This document shows, piece after piece, positions 33,415-45,637 of a stretch of 64,000 bases of DNA. The position numbers and the translations under genes are program-made. The stretch comes from Berberis thunbergii (lineage: Eukaryota > Streptophyta > Magnoliopsida > Ranunculales > Berberidaceae): assembly GCA_003290165.1 (NCBI GenBank), contig QNQO01008323.1, forward strand, positions 1 to 64,000, written 5' to 3'. How positions within the stretch are numbered: position 1 is the stretch's first letter; the number at the start of each line of letters is the position of its first letter. Below the pieces are notes generated by a model that ran no database searches, was not told where the DNA came from, and saw nothing but the letters and a program-made list of their open reading frames with translations.

Positions 33415-33774
33415 CACTACAACATATATAAGATATGACGAAGTGCAAAACACGTCGCTCTAATGCTTATGACGGCATCCATCGGCATGTCGAGGAGTCA
33501 ATGATCGTTATAGGTGTGGTGCATTCTATGGCGTGCATTTTTCATCATCGAATCATGTCCTTATATGTTTACATCGACTTAAGTTGCACATCGTTAGTGT
33601 CTTCAATGATGTCCTTAGCAAGTCGTTAAAAAAGCAAAGTAATGACATGCCTTGAATGTCGTTGTGTAAGACGTAATTGATGAATAACGATGTGTTGATC
33701 ACGACTTAACTAACCATTGAGGGAGAGTAGTGCATGACGTAATATTGCAAATGACGATGCCCAGTGCTGCTGGA
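33415..33774 (+). mobile_element. Possible left end of a CACTA element
   Basis: CACTACAACATATATAAG at 33415 looks like a CACTA terminus. Repeats of ATGACG and its variants follow (GACGAAGTGC, GACGGCATC, ATGTCGTTG, AAGACGTAATTG, ATGACGTAATATTG). No right end is seen before LINE B starts. Confidence 0.35.
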
Positions 33775-34640
33775 TTATTATTGGGCTAGATCTTTGGGAA
33801 GTTGCAAAGGAATTTTTTAGGGGCCATTCACTACCTGGAACGTTTACTGCCAATCTCATTGTACTTATTCCCAAAGCAAAGGTACCTCAGTTTCTTTTTT
33901 AATTTCGCCCTATTAGTTTGTGTAATGTAATTTATAAGGTATTCAATAAGATCACTTGCTCAAGATTGACACTTATCCTTTCTAGTATTATTTCACATGA
34001 ACAAGGAACTTTTGTTCAAGAGAGATTTATATAGGAAAATATTGGGTTGGCTCAAGAGATGTTGAGAAATATTAGTAAGAAGGTCATGGTGCATAATGTT
34101 ATTTTTAAATTGGACATGGAAAATGTATATAACAGGATGGAATGGTCACATCTTTTTATGGTATTGCGAAGGTTTGGTTTTGATAACAGATTCTACTTAT
34201 TAATTTTGAATTGTATTGCTAGTTGTTGTTTTTCAATTTTGTTGCAAGGTAGATATGAAGGTCATTTTCGTGGTTTGAGATAGGGGTATCCTTTATCTCC
34301 AATTTTGTTAGTAATTGTTGAAGAGGTGCTCAGTAGGGGACTCACTAGAGCCTTTTATAATAATGAAATTGGTTTTTTCTACAATCCTAGAGTTTGTGCT
34401 CTTATTACTCATTTACTGTATGCTGATGAACCCTAGTATTCTTAAATGGAAAGAAAAAATCAGTGATGGGTTGCTTAGTGTTTCTCAAAAGATATTGTGT
34501 GATTTCGGGTGAAAAGAACAATGCTAGTAAGAGTTTTTCTTCTAGATAATCGGTTGAAAAGAACAATGCTACTAAGAGTTTATTCCATCTAGATAACAAA
34601 TCGCCTTGTGAGATAGTAGTTTTGATTAAGCAATGGACAT
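33775..34640 (+). pseudogene. LINE B reverse transcriptase, left part
   Basis: Non-LTR RT motifs: LDLWEVAKEFF, ANLIVLIPKAKVPQF, FRPISLCNVIYKVFNKI, VIFKLDMENVYNRMEWSHLF, GYPLSPILLVI. The active-site box reads YADE (34419-34430) in place of YADD, so one catalytic Asp is lost. It is the same family as LINE A but a separate copy. The 5' end, including endonuclease, is missing. The gypsy element interrupts it at 34641. Confidence 0.85.
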
Positions 34641-35317
34641 TGATGATACATCAAACCATCCTCTGATCGGCACCATACACGCGTCATGATAATCTCATCA
34701 ATTGAACGAAGCAGACCCAATTGCATGTTAAATCCAGTGAGGCCCAAACAACACTAAGCCCATTATTGGTAGGATCCAGGCAGTCGGGTTCGAGTTGCAA
34801 TGACTCATTAAGCCCATATGTCATGCAGTCAAGCCCAATACTTGTAAGACCTTTAAGGCAAGTATCTGAGAGATCTACCCAAGATAGGCAAGCCGGCAAC
34901 ATGTTGGATCCGACTAGGAAACATATATTGGAGTATAAGTCGAGCAAGGAAACTTCTTTGCATGGATAACACTCAAAATGGGAAACCTCTCTCGCAGATC
35001 TAGAATCACGAGTCGTGTACGAAAACTATCCCACATGGACAACTTTCAATCAGGAAATGATATCTACAACAAGATCTCTTTCACTAAACTACGCCACCAA
35101 AGGCCTAGCCGAACAGGGACTCCTACACTATAAAATGAGGAAGATAAGCTCGATGAACTAGAGATACGCTACATAATCCTAGTTTATAGTTTTAAGCCTT
35201 ATCTAACTTAAGCATCGGAATTCCATCGGCTGCCACACGGTGGTCCTTGGCTCACTTTTGCTACCTAGGTAGGTCTAGGTAAGCAGCAAGAAAGGAAAAC
35301 ATGAATCCATTACATCA
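34641..35317 (+). repeat. 5' LTR of the gypsy element
   Basis: 677 bp, TG..CA ends. It carries CACTATAAAATGAGG as a TATA region near 35127 and shares blocks such as GTCTAGGTAAGCAGCAAG with the 3' LTR. Confidence 0.9.
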
Positions 35318-35318
35318 G

Positions 35319-35340
35319 TTTGGCGTTGTCCGTGGGGAAC
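35319..35340 (+). other. Primer-binding region of the gypsy element
   Basis: TTTGGCGTTGTCCGTGGGGA resembles the TGGCGCC-type primer site found in plant Tat/Athila gypsy elements. Confidence 0.6.
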
Positions 35341-35394
35341 GATTGAGTTTCTCAGAAAAAACTATAGTTCCACCTTTTCCAAAGAATCAGCGAG

Positions 35395-36840
35395 ATGGTG
35401 ACAACAAGGTTTCGCAACAATGGAGATGGTGTTGAGCCTTCGAACGCTCAAACCGGCAATACACCGCCCGTTCCACCATCGCCACGGGAGGAAGCTCTTT
35501 AGACCCCTGGGTGGACCTACTTTCAACACAAATGCTGCAAATCGCAGAAATTCTAGAGGCTATCAAACTACGAAATCTTCCACCTGTAGAGGGAGACCAT
35601 GAGTAGCGAATGGCCCAGTCCCCATAAAGTTCTAGAGAGCATATTCAGGAAAACCGCACTACCCCAACAACTTCTCAATTGACAAGAGGCGTAGGCACAA
35701 CCAATAGAGACATAGAGTCAAGAGCCGACGGGCACGTTTCGCACAACCCCATTCACAACGGTGCCACAAACCCAGTACGTGTTGTTTAATATCACAGTTC
35801 CTTCATTCATGGACCATATCATAGACAAACCACTGCCCAAGAAATACACCCCAACAAAGTTGGAGTTTTACTACGGGACAGGAGACACGTCCGATCACCT
35901 GCCCCACTTTAAGCACGTTATGGGTGCTCAAGAAAGGGTCCTATGTAATAATGTGCCAATCATTTCATGGAAGCCTGATGGCGTCAGCATTGACGTGGTT
36001 CCACAGCCTTCCTTTGAAATCCATTGATTAATTCCGAACGCTGGCATTAGCGTTCCTCACACGCTTCATGGACAACCAACAGCTCAGAAGGGGTCTTCAT
36101 TATTTGGTTACCTTAAAGCAAAAACAGAATGAGATGCTGAAGGAGTACATCACATGTTTTATTGATGAGTTGACCCTCATCGACGGCTGCAGTGATGACA
36201 CCATCGACACGGCTTTCACTTTAGGTTTGAGAAGGGGAAAACTCTATGACTTCCTTACCCTGTAACCCCCAACCAATAAGATAGACTTGCTCAAAGATGC
36301 CTAAAGATGCTTAGAGTTACATCACTTTAGACCAAATGTTGGCCGCCAAGAGAGAAGCGAAATCAGAGAAGAAACTCTTTGTTTCGAAGGATAAGAAAAA
36401 GGGGAAGAAGAAAGAGGACGATGACATAACATGAGGAACAACACAGACAACAAGACCAACTTGGGCCACCCCAGGCATGACAAGGCCTCGAATTACGCCG
36501 AGTCTAGGTCTATCACTCCTCTCAGTACCAGTCTGTTCGGCATCTTTGATTCCATCAAGGATTGGGAAGCACTGAAGTGGTCGCCTAAGCAGCGAGGAGA
36601 CCCTGCTCGGTACGGCAACAACAAATACTGTGCCTACCACAAGGAAGGCAGACACGATACTAAGGATTGCAGAAAACTCAGAGGACAATTCGAGCACTGG
36701 ATCAAGAAAGGCAAACTTAAGGAGTTCCTTATCTCGAACAGAAGGCAGGGTCGAGCAAAGGAAATAATGGACACTGTCAAATAGACTGAAAAGGAAGCTC
36801 TTGGCGTCCTTTACGTCCTCCAAGAGGACACTGACTGAAA
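35395..36840 (+). pseudogene. gypsy Gag remnant
   Basis: ATG at 35395 gives MVTTRFRNNGDGVEPSNAQT. The retrotransposon Gag core is seen as FYYGTGDTSDHLPHFKHVMG, then in other frames the FMDNQQLRRGLHYLVTLKQK and ITCFIDELTLIDGCSDDT stretches. The C-terminal zinc finger is YCAYHKEGRHDTKDC followed by KKGKLKEFL (36626-36720). Gag forms the particle shell. At least four frameshifts or stops lie between these blocks, so no full-length protein is possible. Confidence 0.88.
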
Positions 36841-37089
36841 TGCAGACACCATCTCAGTATGAGGATTGATAAGTGCAGTACGCACGAGTTCATAACCTGA
36901 TCCCATCACTAACGTTTACAGAAAATATCTCCGAGGGGGTACATTTTCCTCACAATGACGCCCTGGTCATCTCCGTCCTTATCGCTAAATGGGAGGTAAA
37001 AAAAAATTTGGTAGACACTAAAGCTCACTAAAATGTCATGTTCCTTAGTGCATTCCGCAACATGCAGCTATAGGAAAAATACCTAATGC

Positions 37090-37454
37090 TTGCAGCCTAA
37101 TGGTCGGATTGAGCGCAGAAAAGTGTTTCCCATCGGAAAGATCAATCTAATGGTGGTGGCAGGAGAGCCACAGTTACGAAAGTATCTTGTCCAGGAGTTC
37201 ATGGTAGTTGATGCCTCGTCCACTTACAACATTATTCTAAGAAGGTCGTGGCTTATCATATGGAAGCAGTGGTCTCCACCCTAAACCAATGCATAAAATA
37301 TACAGCCAGCCATGCCCCACGGGACTATCCAAGGAGATCAACCAGCTGCAAGAGACTGCCATTATGCAGCTCTGAAGCAGCTGAGTTGTTGCCAGTTACA
37401 TCTCAGGCCCACATAATCAACATGTCAGACATCAAGCCTAGACAAAAGAAGTGA
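37090..37454 (+). pseudogene. gypsy protease-like region
   Basis: FMVVDASSTYNIILRRSWL, then TLNQCIKYTASHAPRDYPRR in another frame, matches the end of the aspartic protease region in plant gypsy elements, usually VDxxSxYNxILGRPWL. The motif has RRSWL in place of GRPWL. The DTG active site is not clear. No RT follows. Confidence 0.7.
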
Positions 37455-38620
37455 ATCACTCTATGAGGGCTGAAGAGCCCAGATAACCAAGGCGCAACTA
37501 TGCAGAGATTTAGAAGTCAAAGCTAGAAATGTAATCCTAACTAATAAATAAGTAATGATACTTCAAGCAAACATGCACTAATTCCAAGAGCTATTAATCA
37601 GCAAGGAACTGCCTGCCAGCATGTAGTCCACTATTCACTAACTTCATTAGCTTTAAAAAAAACTTTGTTAAAGGGACCATGCAATTCGAGCTAGGATCAT
37701 TTGTGCCCTCTTCAGGGTCAGATTAGCTCAGTCTCCGCTTGGAGTTAAATTATTTAATACTTTGATTTCATTTCTTGTTTTCTGTTTTTCATTTTAGTTA
37801 ATAACAGTTGTTCGTACAAGACACATTTCAGAATTAAAACAAATTTCATTGATTGCAATGAGAGTTATTACAAAGCTTCCCGACCAACTAGTACATCAGT
37901 TTATACACTACAAGTATCTAAGTCTAATGCAAGCATCTATCCTCTGAAATAAGGGTAGAGACTCCAATCTGCTAATCCGCCTCAAGAAGAGAAGGTGGTT
38001 AAAATAAGCTTCCGTGGCAGAAGACGAAAGTGCGAGCTCAATTCATCGGCCCATCAAATCACCCCAAAAGGATGTTTTGGATGTGGCAAGCAAAGTATAT
38101 GAAGAGGGATGTGAACACTCCCTCAATTCTTTGTTCTGCCAGTCTGCTTCATGAAGAGGAATAGAAGATTCGATAGAAAGTTGACAAAAATGTTCTGAAA
38201 CAACGGGATCGTCGAGATCTCACAATGATGCAAAATGGGGATGCCACTCAAATGTGTAATGCTTGGGGTGACACAGGAATACCACCCTGGGAACGAGAGT
38301 CATGACCTCCAATGCTCCCATCAACCATAAACTAGTTGCGAGGGCCATCCCTCGACAATAGTAAATGGATGAGAGAGTGCTTGAGCGCAGAAGGATTGAA
38401 GATAGACCTGACCCTCGAAAGGAAGTTTGTACTTCTTCTACGAAATAATAAGATATTACAAGATCTCATGGGATAAACACGATGCCCGCCCAGATCAGGC
38501 GACACCGCATAATATCAACTCATCAGTGCAAATGTCATAACATTCGAAGACTCCAATGAGGGAGATCTTCCTTCAGCCTTTGAAAAACCCAAAACAAACT
38601 CTCTGGTAAGATGAATTTGA
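37455..38620. other. Internal gypsy DNA without a recognised gene
   Basis: No long ORF on either strand. This is where pol would be expected in a complete gypsy element. Confidence 0.5.
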
Positions 38621-38623
38621 TTA

Positions 38624-40990
38624 CACTACAACAATTAAGTCATTTTTCAAGAAAAAATGTCCTTGACAAAACTCAAAATTTTGTTGAAAACTACTTTTAA
38701 CAAGGAAAAAAATTCGTTGGTGGGTTCCTGGATGCATCCCCGTACCTAAAGGTATTTGCCAAGGAATTACAGTTTTTGTTGGTAAAAGGGATGCTAAGTC
38801 AAGAAAATATTTTGTTGGTAATATTGACAACTACCAAGGAAATTCGTTGGTAAAAATCAAATATCGTTACCAACAAATTGTTTGTTGCAAGAACTATTTT
38901 ATTTACCTACAAAATTTTTCTCGAAAAATCTTAAAATCATCAAGGAAAATTGTCATTGGCAAAGGTAACAACCTTTATCATAGAACTTTTTCGTTGGTAA
39001 AATGCATGAATATCAACGAAAGTTTTCATCGGTATCGTTACTAATTACCAAGGAAATTATTTTCAATAAAAAAATGATATATTAAAGTTGTCTAAGAGAC
39101 GACCTAATCTAGGTCCCAAACTCTCAGGACATCACCCACTACCTCCCAAACTCTAAGGACACCACTCTTGATGATAAGACCCCACTATGGAATTTCATAT
39201 ATAATATATTTATTTTTAGGCTCAACGGGAATCGAACTCCTGACCTATAGTAAAATCTGTTGCAATATTTACCAATTGAGCTATTTGAATAATTGTGTTG
39301 TGTGAAACAAATTTATAGCTTATTAAATCAAATTACTCATTTTTTGCAATAAAAAAATCATTGCTACGTATATAATAGAGACCAATATATAATATTTCAT
39401 CACTATAAATTAAAACTAAATATTTTCACGATTATAAGATTTATGTTAAATATCTAACACTTTTAGCAATGAAATTTTTTTTCACAATTACACCATTATA
39501 ATTAGCAACAAAATAGTAATAGCATTTCAATGCTATATGTTATTGAAATTGGTTATATCCCCAATGAAATAAAATTAAATTGTTGTAAATAAGAAAATGA
39601 GCCTTAATAAGAAAAATGTTCATGAAAATTTTATCAATATTTAGCAACGAAATAAATTGTTACCATTAATATTAACAGTAAAATAATGTTGTATTGTTAA
39701 ATAAATTTTATTTGATTTTTCAGATGAAATTATATCAATGCTATTAATAAAAAAATTCAACGAATTGATATTTTTCCACTATAAAGAAGCTAGGAGCTTT
39801 AAATATAAAAAAAATTCATGAAAAAAAATTCATTATAAGTAACCAAATAAACCGTTGCAATAATGTGGTAATAAACTAGAGAAAATTTAGTTTCATTGTT
39901 GAAGAGACACGAACAAGTGTTATAGTGCATTTACTAAGAAATGTTTGTCAATAATATTAATATTTATTAGCAATGAAATAATTTATTGTAAATGACGTCA
40001 TTATAACTAACAAACTAAAATTTCGTTGAAAAAGAAATATTTTGTTGCTAAAAAATGTTGGTGGGAAATTGGTTTTGGAATAAATATTTTTCGCCATCTC
40101 TTTACAAAGAAAAGTTGTCAACAAAATAGATTTCGTTACAAAAAGTGACAACTCTATGGTTTTTTCAATGAAATTTATTTTTGTTAGAAATAGTAACATA
40201 TTAACAAGGAAAATAAAATTTGTTAGTAACTAAAACATTTTTTGTAGTGAGTATACCATTTTCCAACAAAATAATGACATGTCGCTATAAAATAGTTAGT
40301 AAACTTTAATGAGAAACAAATTTTCATGAAAATATTATCAGTTTTTACCTAGAAAAAAATTTGTTACGAACAATGTTGTAATTACCAACAAAATCTTATT
40401 TCATAGCTACAAAGATTTCATTAAAAAATATATTGTTTCCAACAAAATAAAAAACGTTGCCAATAGTGTGACAATTCTCAACGAAATATTACTTTGTTAC
40501 AATAAATTAATAAATGAGCTTTAACCAGAAAAAACCTAATGAAAAAAATTATCAATCATTATCAACGAACTGAATCATTACTAATAATGTGATTATTGTC
40601 TAGAAAAACATATTTCCTTACTAAAGAGGGACGAATAAGATTTAATATTCATTAACAAGGAAAGTTAGTTGTTGTTAAAATTAGTCTTTTTTAGCAACAA
40701 AATATTTCATTTCAGATGATGCCATAATTACTAAGGAACAAGTATTTTGTGGCCATAAAAATAATTTCATTGTTAAATCAATTTAGCGAAAAATTGGGTT
40801 TGGAGGGAATGTTTCCCGCCACCTATTTAACAAGGAATGTTTCCTACAAAATATATTTTGTTGGAAAATAGTAACAAGTTTATGGCTTTTTCAAGGAAAT
40901 TTTTTATTCGTTGACAATGCTACAATATTAACAAGGAAATCAATTTTCGTAGCAATAATTTTGTTGGTAAAAGATAGATTTCTTGTAGTG
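38624..40990. mobile_element. Non-autonomous CACTA element (D), 2.4 kb, inside the gypsy element
   Basis: The ends are CACTACAACAATTAAG and TAGATTTCTTGTAGTG, so the outer 8 bases CACTACAA match exactly. The flanking 3 bp duplication TTA (38621-38623 and 40991-40993) is perfect, the expected CACTA footprint. The interior is very AT-rich with dozens of short units of the type (A)ACAAGGAAA, TTCGTTGGTAA and ACAAAATTTTGTTG in both directions. There is no transposase. It holds a SINE-like sequence at 39066-39290. Confidence 0.93.
39066..39290 (-). mobile_element. tRNA-derived SINE inside CACTA D
   Basis: On the minus strand TAGCTCAATTGGT (box A) and GAGTTCGATTCCC (box B) are spaced like a tRNA gene. 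A unique body with a repeated GAGAGTTTGGGA(C/G)-type unit follows and ends in a T-rich tail (CATTTTTTTATTG). Pol III boxes plus a non-tRNA body mark a SINE. The acceptor ends do not pair, so it is not a tRNA gene. A clear target duplication was not found. Confidence 0.55.
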
Positions 40991-41489
40991 TTAACACGCT
41001 CCACTATTCTCATTGCAGTGCATGAACGCATAATAGCCAACCCATATATAGGCGAAATGGTTCACAAAGAGGCATCAACAAGCAGTTATTTCAGCATTAA
41101 ATGTCATAGGGAAATCAGGAAAATGACGGTTCCAACTGTAATTGCACAAGTCCACATATTTTTAATTAATGACCCTGCAAGCAACCTCATTAACTGAATG
41201 GAGTTATCGATATTGAACCGTCTCGTAGAATATGTTGTATCCCTAACACGTTGATCCATTGGGCCCCTCAACAAATGGACCTAACTTATCCCCAGCCAGA
41301 TTCGTCCCAGCACACACAAAGGAACAAATAGCAAAGACCCTGAGCACCCATATAATAAGAAGCACGCCTACATAGTATTATCATTAAACCCAAGGCATCA
41401 ATTCTACTATTATTCCACTGTTGTTCATTATATCCGGTCAATTTATTATTAATCCAATCAATCAATCAGAAGCTGGAATCAGACCGCCA

Positions 41490-42470
41490 GGGGAGTTAAA
41501 TAAGTCAGGACACCTAAGTTTGACTTACACGCCAAAAATCTTATTCTGACCAAAGCTTAGTTAGCTCTGACTGATTACAATATAGCTTTTGGTTTGCTCT
41601 AACACCTAGCCCGCTAAAAGCGGATTACAGTATGTTAGAAAGTGAGAGCTTAGTCACTGTTTGTTATACCTAACCATGATGGCGCGCCAGGGACCATTGT
41701 CCGAATGTAGATAATGGTCGCTGACTTAACCAAAGCTTAGCCTGTTTTGACGTATGATAATAGCTTCATATACGCTTTAATGGTCAGTCTGTTAAATTAA
41801 ATGGGTGTCAATGGTTTAGAGAGTGGTAGCTTAGTCAGCGCTGTGATGCTTGAATGAGATGGCTTGCCAAAAATATTGTCCAAACATGGGCAATAGAGAC
41901 CATACCCGATTGAAGCTTAGTCGGTGACGACCGACGACGATGGCTTCTGTTATGCTTGAAGCCTAGTCGGCAAATAACAAATTTTGATGACCTAGAAAGT
42001 GGGAATCTAGTCAGTGCTCTCGACGCTTGATTAAGATGGCTTTCCAGGGGTCACTACTTATATGCAGACAGTGATCTTCGAACCATGACCAAATCTTAGT
42101 AAGTGGTCGCTGATGACGATGGTTTTGGTCTGCTCGAAGCCTAGTTCGCTACACACGGATTCGGAAGGCCTAGAAAGTGGGAACTTAATTATTACTCATG
42201 TAACCTGGTGAAGATGACTTTCCAAGGATCATTGGCCAACTACAAACAATGATCATCGAACCCCCGCCAAAAGTGTAGTCAAAAGGACTAACGATGATAA
42301 CTATTGGCTTGCTCCAATTCCTAGTTCACCACGAACGGATCAAAATGGGTTGGAAAGTGGGAGTCTAGTCAGTGCCCTCAATGCCTGATCAAGATGGCTT
42401 GCCAGGAACCACCATGGTCACCGAAACCTGACCCCTAGTTTAGTCAGTCATAACTAGCGATAACAACCCC
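41490..42470 (+). repeat. Tandem array of about 178 bp units in the gypsy 3' region
   Basis: The phrase (T)AGAAAGTGGGA(A/G)(T/C)(T/C)TAGTCAGTG recurs at 41636, 41817, 41993, 42171 and 42351, giving spacings of 181, 176, 178 and 180 bp. Each unit also holds GATGGCTT(G/T)CCA, a CAATG(G/A)TC..CGA block and GCTTG..CCTAGT. About 5.5 diverged copies are present. The unit length is close to one nucleosome. Confidence 0.9.
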
Positions 42471-42479
42471 CGGTCCAAT

Positions 42480-44735
42480 TCACAGGTGCCCTAGGCCTTG
42501 AAAAGCTTTTCCTCACCCTCATGAGTTTGCGAGCTTCTACTTCAGTCACTCTAGCTTCCTCGAAAACATTTCAGTCTTCAGCACCCAGCTTATCATTGAC
42601 GATATTTAGCTCACTTTTGCCAGAAGGAACTATTTTCCTGCAGTCCGCGCACTCTTGGCATTAAACTCAACATCAGCCTCCAACTGCTGACATCAGACAG
42701 TCCATTTGGACTCCTTCTTAACCCCCGCAACATGCAAAGTTTGCAGTTCAGCCTACACTCCAGTCACGATCTCACGGGCAAGTTGCAAGTCACCACAGAT
42801 AAGGTTCAATTCTTTCTCGAACCGATCCCTCGCGAATATTACCTCCGCCAAGTCAGACTAAAGCACTTCCAAGTGAGCCTTTTAAGCCTCCGACCTAATG
42901 GGTATGGACTCCTCCCTAGTATGTAAGAAAGCTTCAATTTGTTTCCTCAACAACTCAATTTTGTGGAAAGCGTCAGAGTATGACTTCTGTAAATTTGCAA
43001 AGACCCGCTCCATGGTATACACTTTCCCACGAGCGGCCTCGACTTCAATTCCAGTTGCCGCCACTTGATTCAGATATGAAATCCCCAACACAAGATGTTT
43101 CTGCCCTTTATCATCCAAATGCTCTACTTGCGTCTTTGCCACTGGCTCTGGAGCGTAATTCACCAGCTAGTCATTCCTCCTGTTGATATGCTTTCTTGTA
43201 GCATAAGAGATGTCAACCATCTGATGCCAAGCTTGGTTGCTCATCCTTATTACATTTGGAGCAAACATACTGATCCGAGCATCCAGACGAAGGTCATTCA
43301 GAACCACAAGCACTGCATCAGGGCCCTCATCAACAACTTTCACTCGACCCCCAACAATTGGCTCTTTTTCATGCATCGATCAGCATCAATTGACGGAGAA
43401 GAGGGAAGCAAGTTATTCCTTGGACTTGTTGTCAGTTGAATATGTGGACGAGAGCGAGATGGAGCACAGTATGGGCAACAAGAATGGGACCCTTCACCAT
43501 GACGACGATGATCAGACGACCCTTCAACAGGTTCATGATCTAGATAAAGCTGGAACTAAAAGTTTTTTATTGAAAAAGAATGACCATTCGAAGCTTCCAT
43601 GCCTGCCTGTAGTAGTATCTTGTTCAGAAACTCCGCCTTCTTGGTGCTTAGTTTGGTAACATCCTTCACGACCACCATTTGCAGATACTCTCTCTCCTAG
43701 TCAGGAAGGGAGACAAAGGCCCTGGCTTGAGCATCACGCCCCTCAGAAATAGCAGTTTCATCAGGCTCTTACCTGACATTATCACATCCTACAAAGAAAA
43801 GGAAATAGCAGTTTCATCAGGCTCTTATGGCTGAGGACGAACCTAGCAAAGCACGAGATCTCTTCAGATGCACAAGAAAAGGAAACGACTCATCTATTTA
43901 TGTCGTCCTCGAAAGCTTGATCTTGGGAAGCTTCCTTTTCCGTGAAATAGACGGGCTTTGGCTTTTTTACCCAAAAAAAAGTAGGAGCCAAGGGCCAATG
44001 AGCCCACAATCTGCTATGCTCAATATTAGAAGGCTTAACGACATCTTCTACCCCCAAACGAGGCATGTCACAGAATGCATCCAAAGTTGATTTATATTCA
44101 GCAGAACGAGGTGAAGTTGAGAATCTCCCTTCAAAACCACAACGGGTCAATATGCAATTAACACAAGCAAGACCGGAGAATGAGTCAACTTACTCAGTGG
44201 TCTAAATTTACGCTCAAACGGACGACCAGCAAGCTCAAAGTATGTCGAGTCCACAGAAGCCATGAAACAGAACTTCTGACATGATTTAAAATCATCAGCA
44301 AGTTTACCAAAGCAGTCTGGTGATGTCAACACACACGGCGTGCTCATTTATCCTAGGAAAAGTAAGCAATTGCAACACCGTCGAAGACACTCGGACAGTA
44401 GCATCCTTAGCTCCAATCAAAATGACAATCAAAATCCTATACCCATTCGGCACAAGTTGAGTCGGTACAATGCCGAGGTATGCTAGGAACTCCCAGATCT
44501 CATTGATAACAAAAAAGAGGACATTCGATTAAAGCATACCTCGGTGAAGACAGATAAACCCATCAGGAGGATACAACGACATCAGATCAATGCCCAGAGT
44601 GCAGAACATCAGATCATCAAGAACCTCGTATATCCAACAGAGGACTTCCAGATCATATTCAGAGAGCCTTTCCTCAAAAAACTTATGGCCTTTGGCAAAC
44701 AGTTCATCAAAAAGTTCATTCGGGCCAGCCATAAA
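42480..44735 (-). pseudogene. Antisense ORF of the gypsy element (gypsy-type transposon domain)
   Basis: Read on the minus strand from 44732: LFDELFAKGHKFFEERLSEY, TLGIDLMSLYPPDGFICLHR, then in other frames FFVINEIWEFLAYLGIVPTQ and LVPNGYRILIVILIG. This matches the putative gypsy-type transposon domain (Pfam PF04195) found in extra antisense ORFs of Tat-lineage elements. Further pieces are CQKFCFMASVDSTYFELAGR, RLGVEDVVKPSNIEHSRLWA and, toward 42882, a charged coiled-coil (SDAFHKIELLRKQIEAFLHT). Frameshifts and stops break it. Its biological role is not known. Confidence 0.75.
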
Positions 44736-45010
44736 AGAAAGTGCAAGCTTTCAAATACGAAGGTTAAGCAAAGTCAAAAGCCCATCAGACAATATGACAA
44801 AACAAAATCTCCAAGATCAAAAGAATTAAGTAGATATATTCCACAGGAAGGATATCTATATAGAAAGTTGAACTCGCGCCTTTCCTATTTTCAAGTTGGC
44901 GTACACTCAATTAATGTAATTCGCCGCTCGAAGAAACCGCTCAGACTCAATTATCATGACTACATAGTTGCTTCATGAAAAGACTTAGTGGACCAATAAG
45001 ACTGCCCACT

Positions 45011-45027
45011 AACTCGAGGGGAGTAGC
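45011..45027 (+). other. Polypurine tract of the gypsy element
   Basis: AACTCGAGGGGAGTAGC lies directly before the 3' LTR. Confidence 0.7.
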
Positions 45028-45637
45028 TGATGATACATCAAACCACTTTTTGATCAGCACAGTACACGTGTCATGATAATTTCATCAACAAAACGAAGCA
45101 AGCCTGATTGCATGCTCAATCCAGGGAGGCCCTAACAACACTAAGCCCATCATTGGCAGGATCCAGACAGTCGGGTCCAAGTTGCAATGAGCCATTAAGC
45201 CCATACATCACACAACCAGTCCCAGTACTCATAAGACCTCTAAGGCAAGTATCTTAGAAATCTACCCAAGACGAGCATGCTAACAACACATTGGATCCAA
45301 CTAGGAAACATATATTGGAGTATAAGTTGGGTAGGGAAACTTTTTTGCATAAACAACACTCAGAAAGGGAAACCTCTCCCACAGATCTAGGAGCACGAAT
45401 CATGTAAGGATACTATCCCACATGGACAGCTCCCAATTAGAAAATGTTCTCGATGAGGTCGATGAACTAGAGGTGCGCTACATAATCCCAGTTTACATTT
45501 TTAAGCCTCTCCCAAGCCTTATCTAACTTAAGCATCAGAGTGTCATCGACAACCACATGGTGGTCCTTGGCTCACGTTTGCTACCTGTGCAGGTCTAGGT
45601 AAGCAGCAAGGAAGGAGAACCGGAATCGACTACATTA
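45028..45637 (+). repeat. 3' LTR of the gypsy element
   Basis: 610 bp, starts TGATGATACATCAAACCA and ends CTACATTA (terminal C changed to T). Relative to the 5' LTR it has a deletion near 45440 and many substitutions, so the insertion is old. Confidence 0.9.

Larger units (their letters stand above)
34641..45637 (+). mobile_element. Ty3/gypsy element, Tat-like, without pol
   Basis: LTRs at 34641-35317 and 45028-45637 both start TGATGATACATCAAACCA. A primer-binding region TTTGGCGTTGTCCGTGGGGAA and a polypurine tract are in place. The flanks GACAT and GATAT form a 5 bp target duplication with one mismatch, inside LINE B. Gag and a protease-like stretch are present, but I find no reverse transcriptase, RNase H or integrase, so the element is non-autonomous. 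After gag come a CACTA insertion, a tandem array and an antisense ORF, a layout known from Tat-lineage elements. Confidence 0.9.

Noticed and set aside
36317..36823. 168-codon minus-strand ORF
   Set aside because: It lies antisense to the clear gypsy Gag zinc finger and has no recognisable domain.
39219..39287. tRNA gene on the minus strand
   Set aside because: Box A and B are present, but the acceptor ends do not pair and a SINE-like body follows.
42732..43659. Plus-strand ORFs in the gypsy 3' region
   Set aside because: The minus strand carries the recognisable domain and coiled-coil. The plus-strand frames are shadows.
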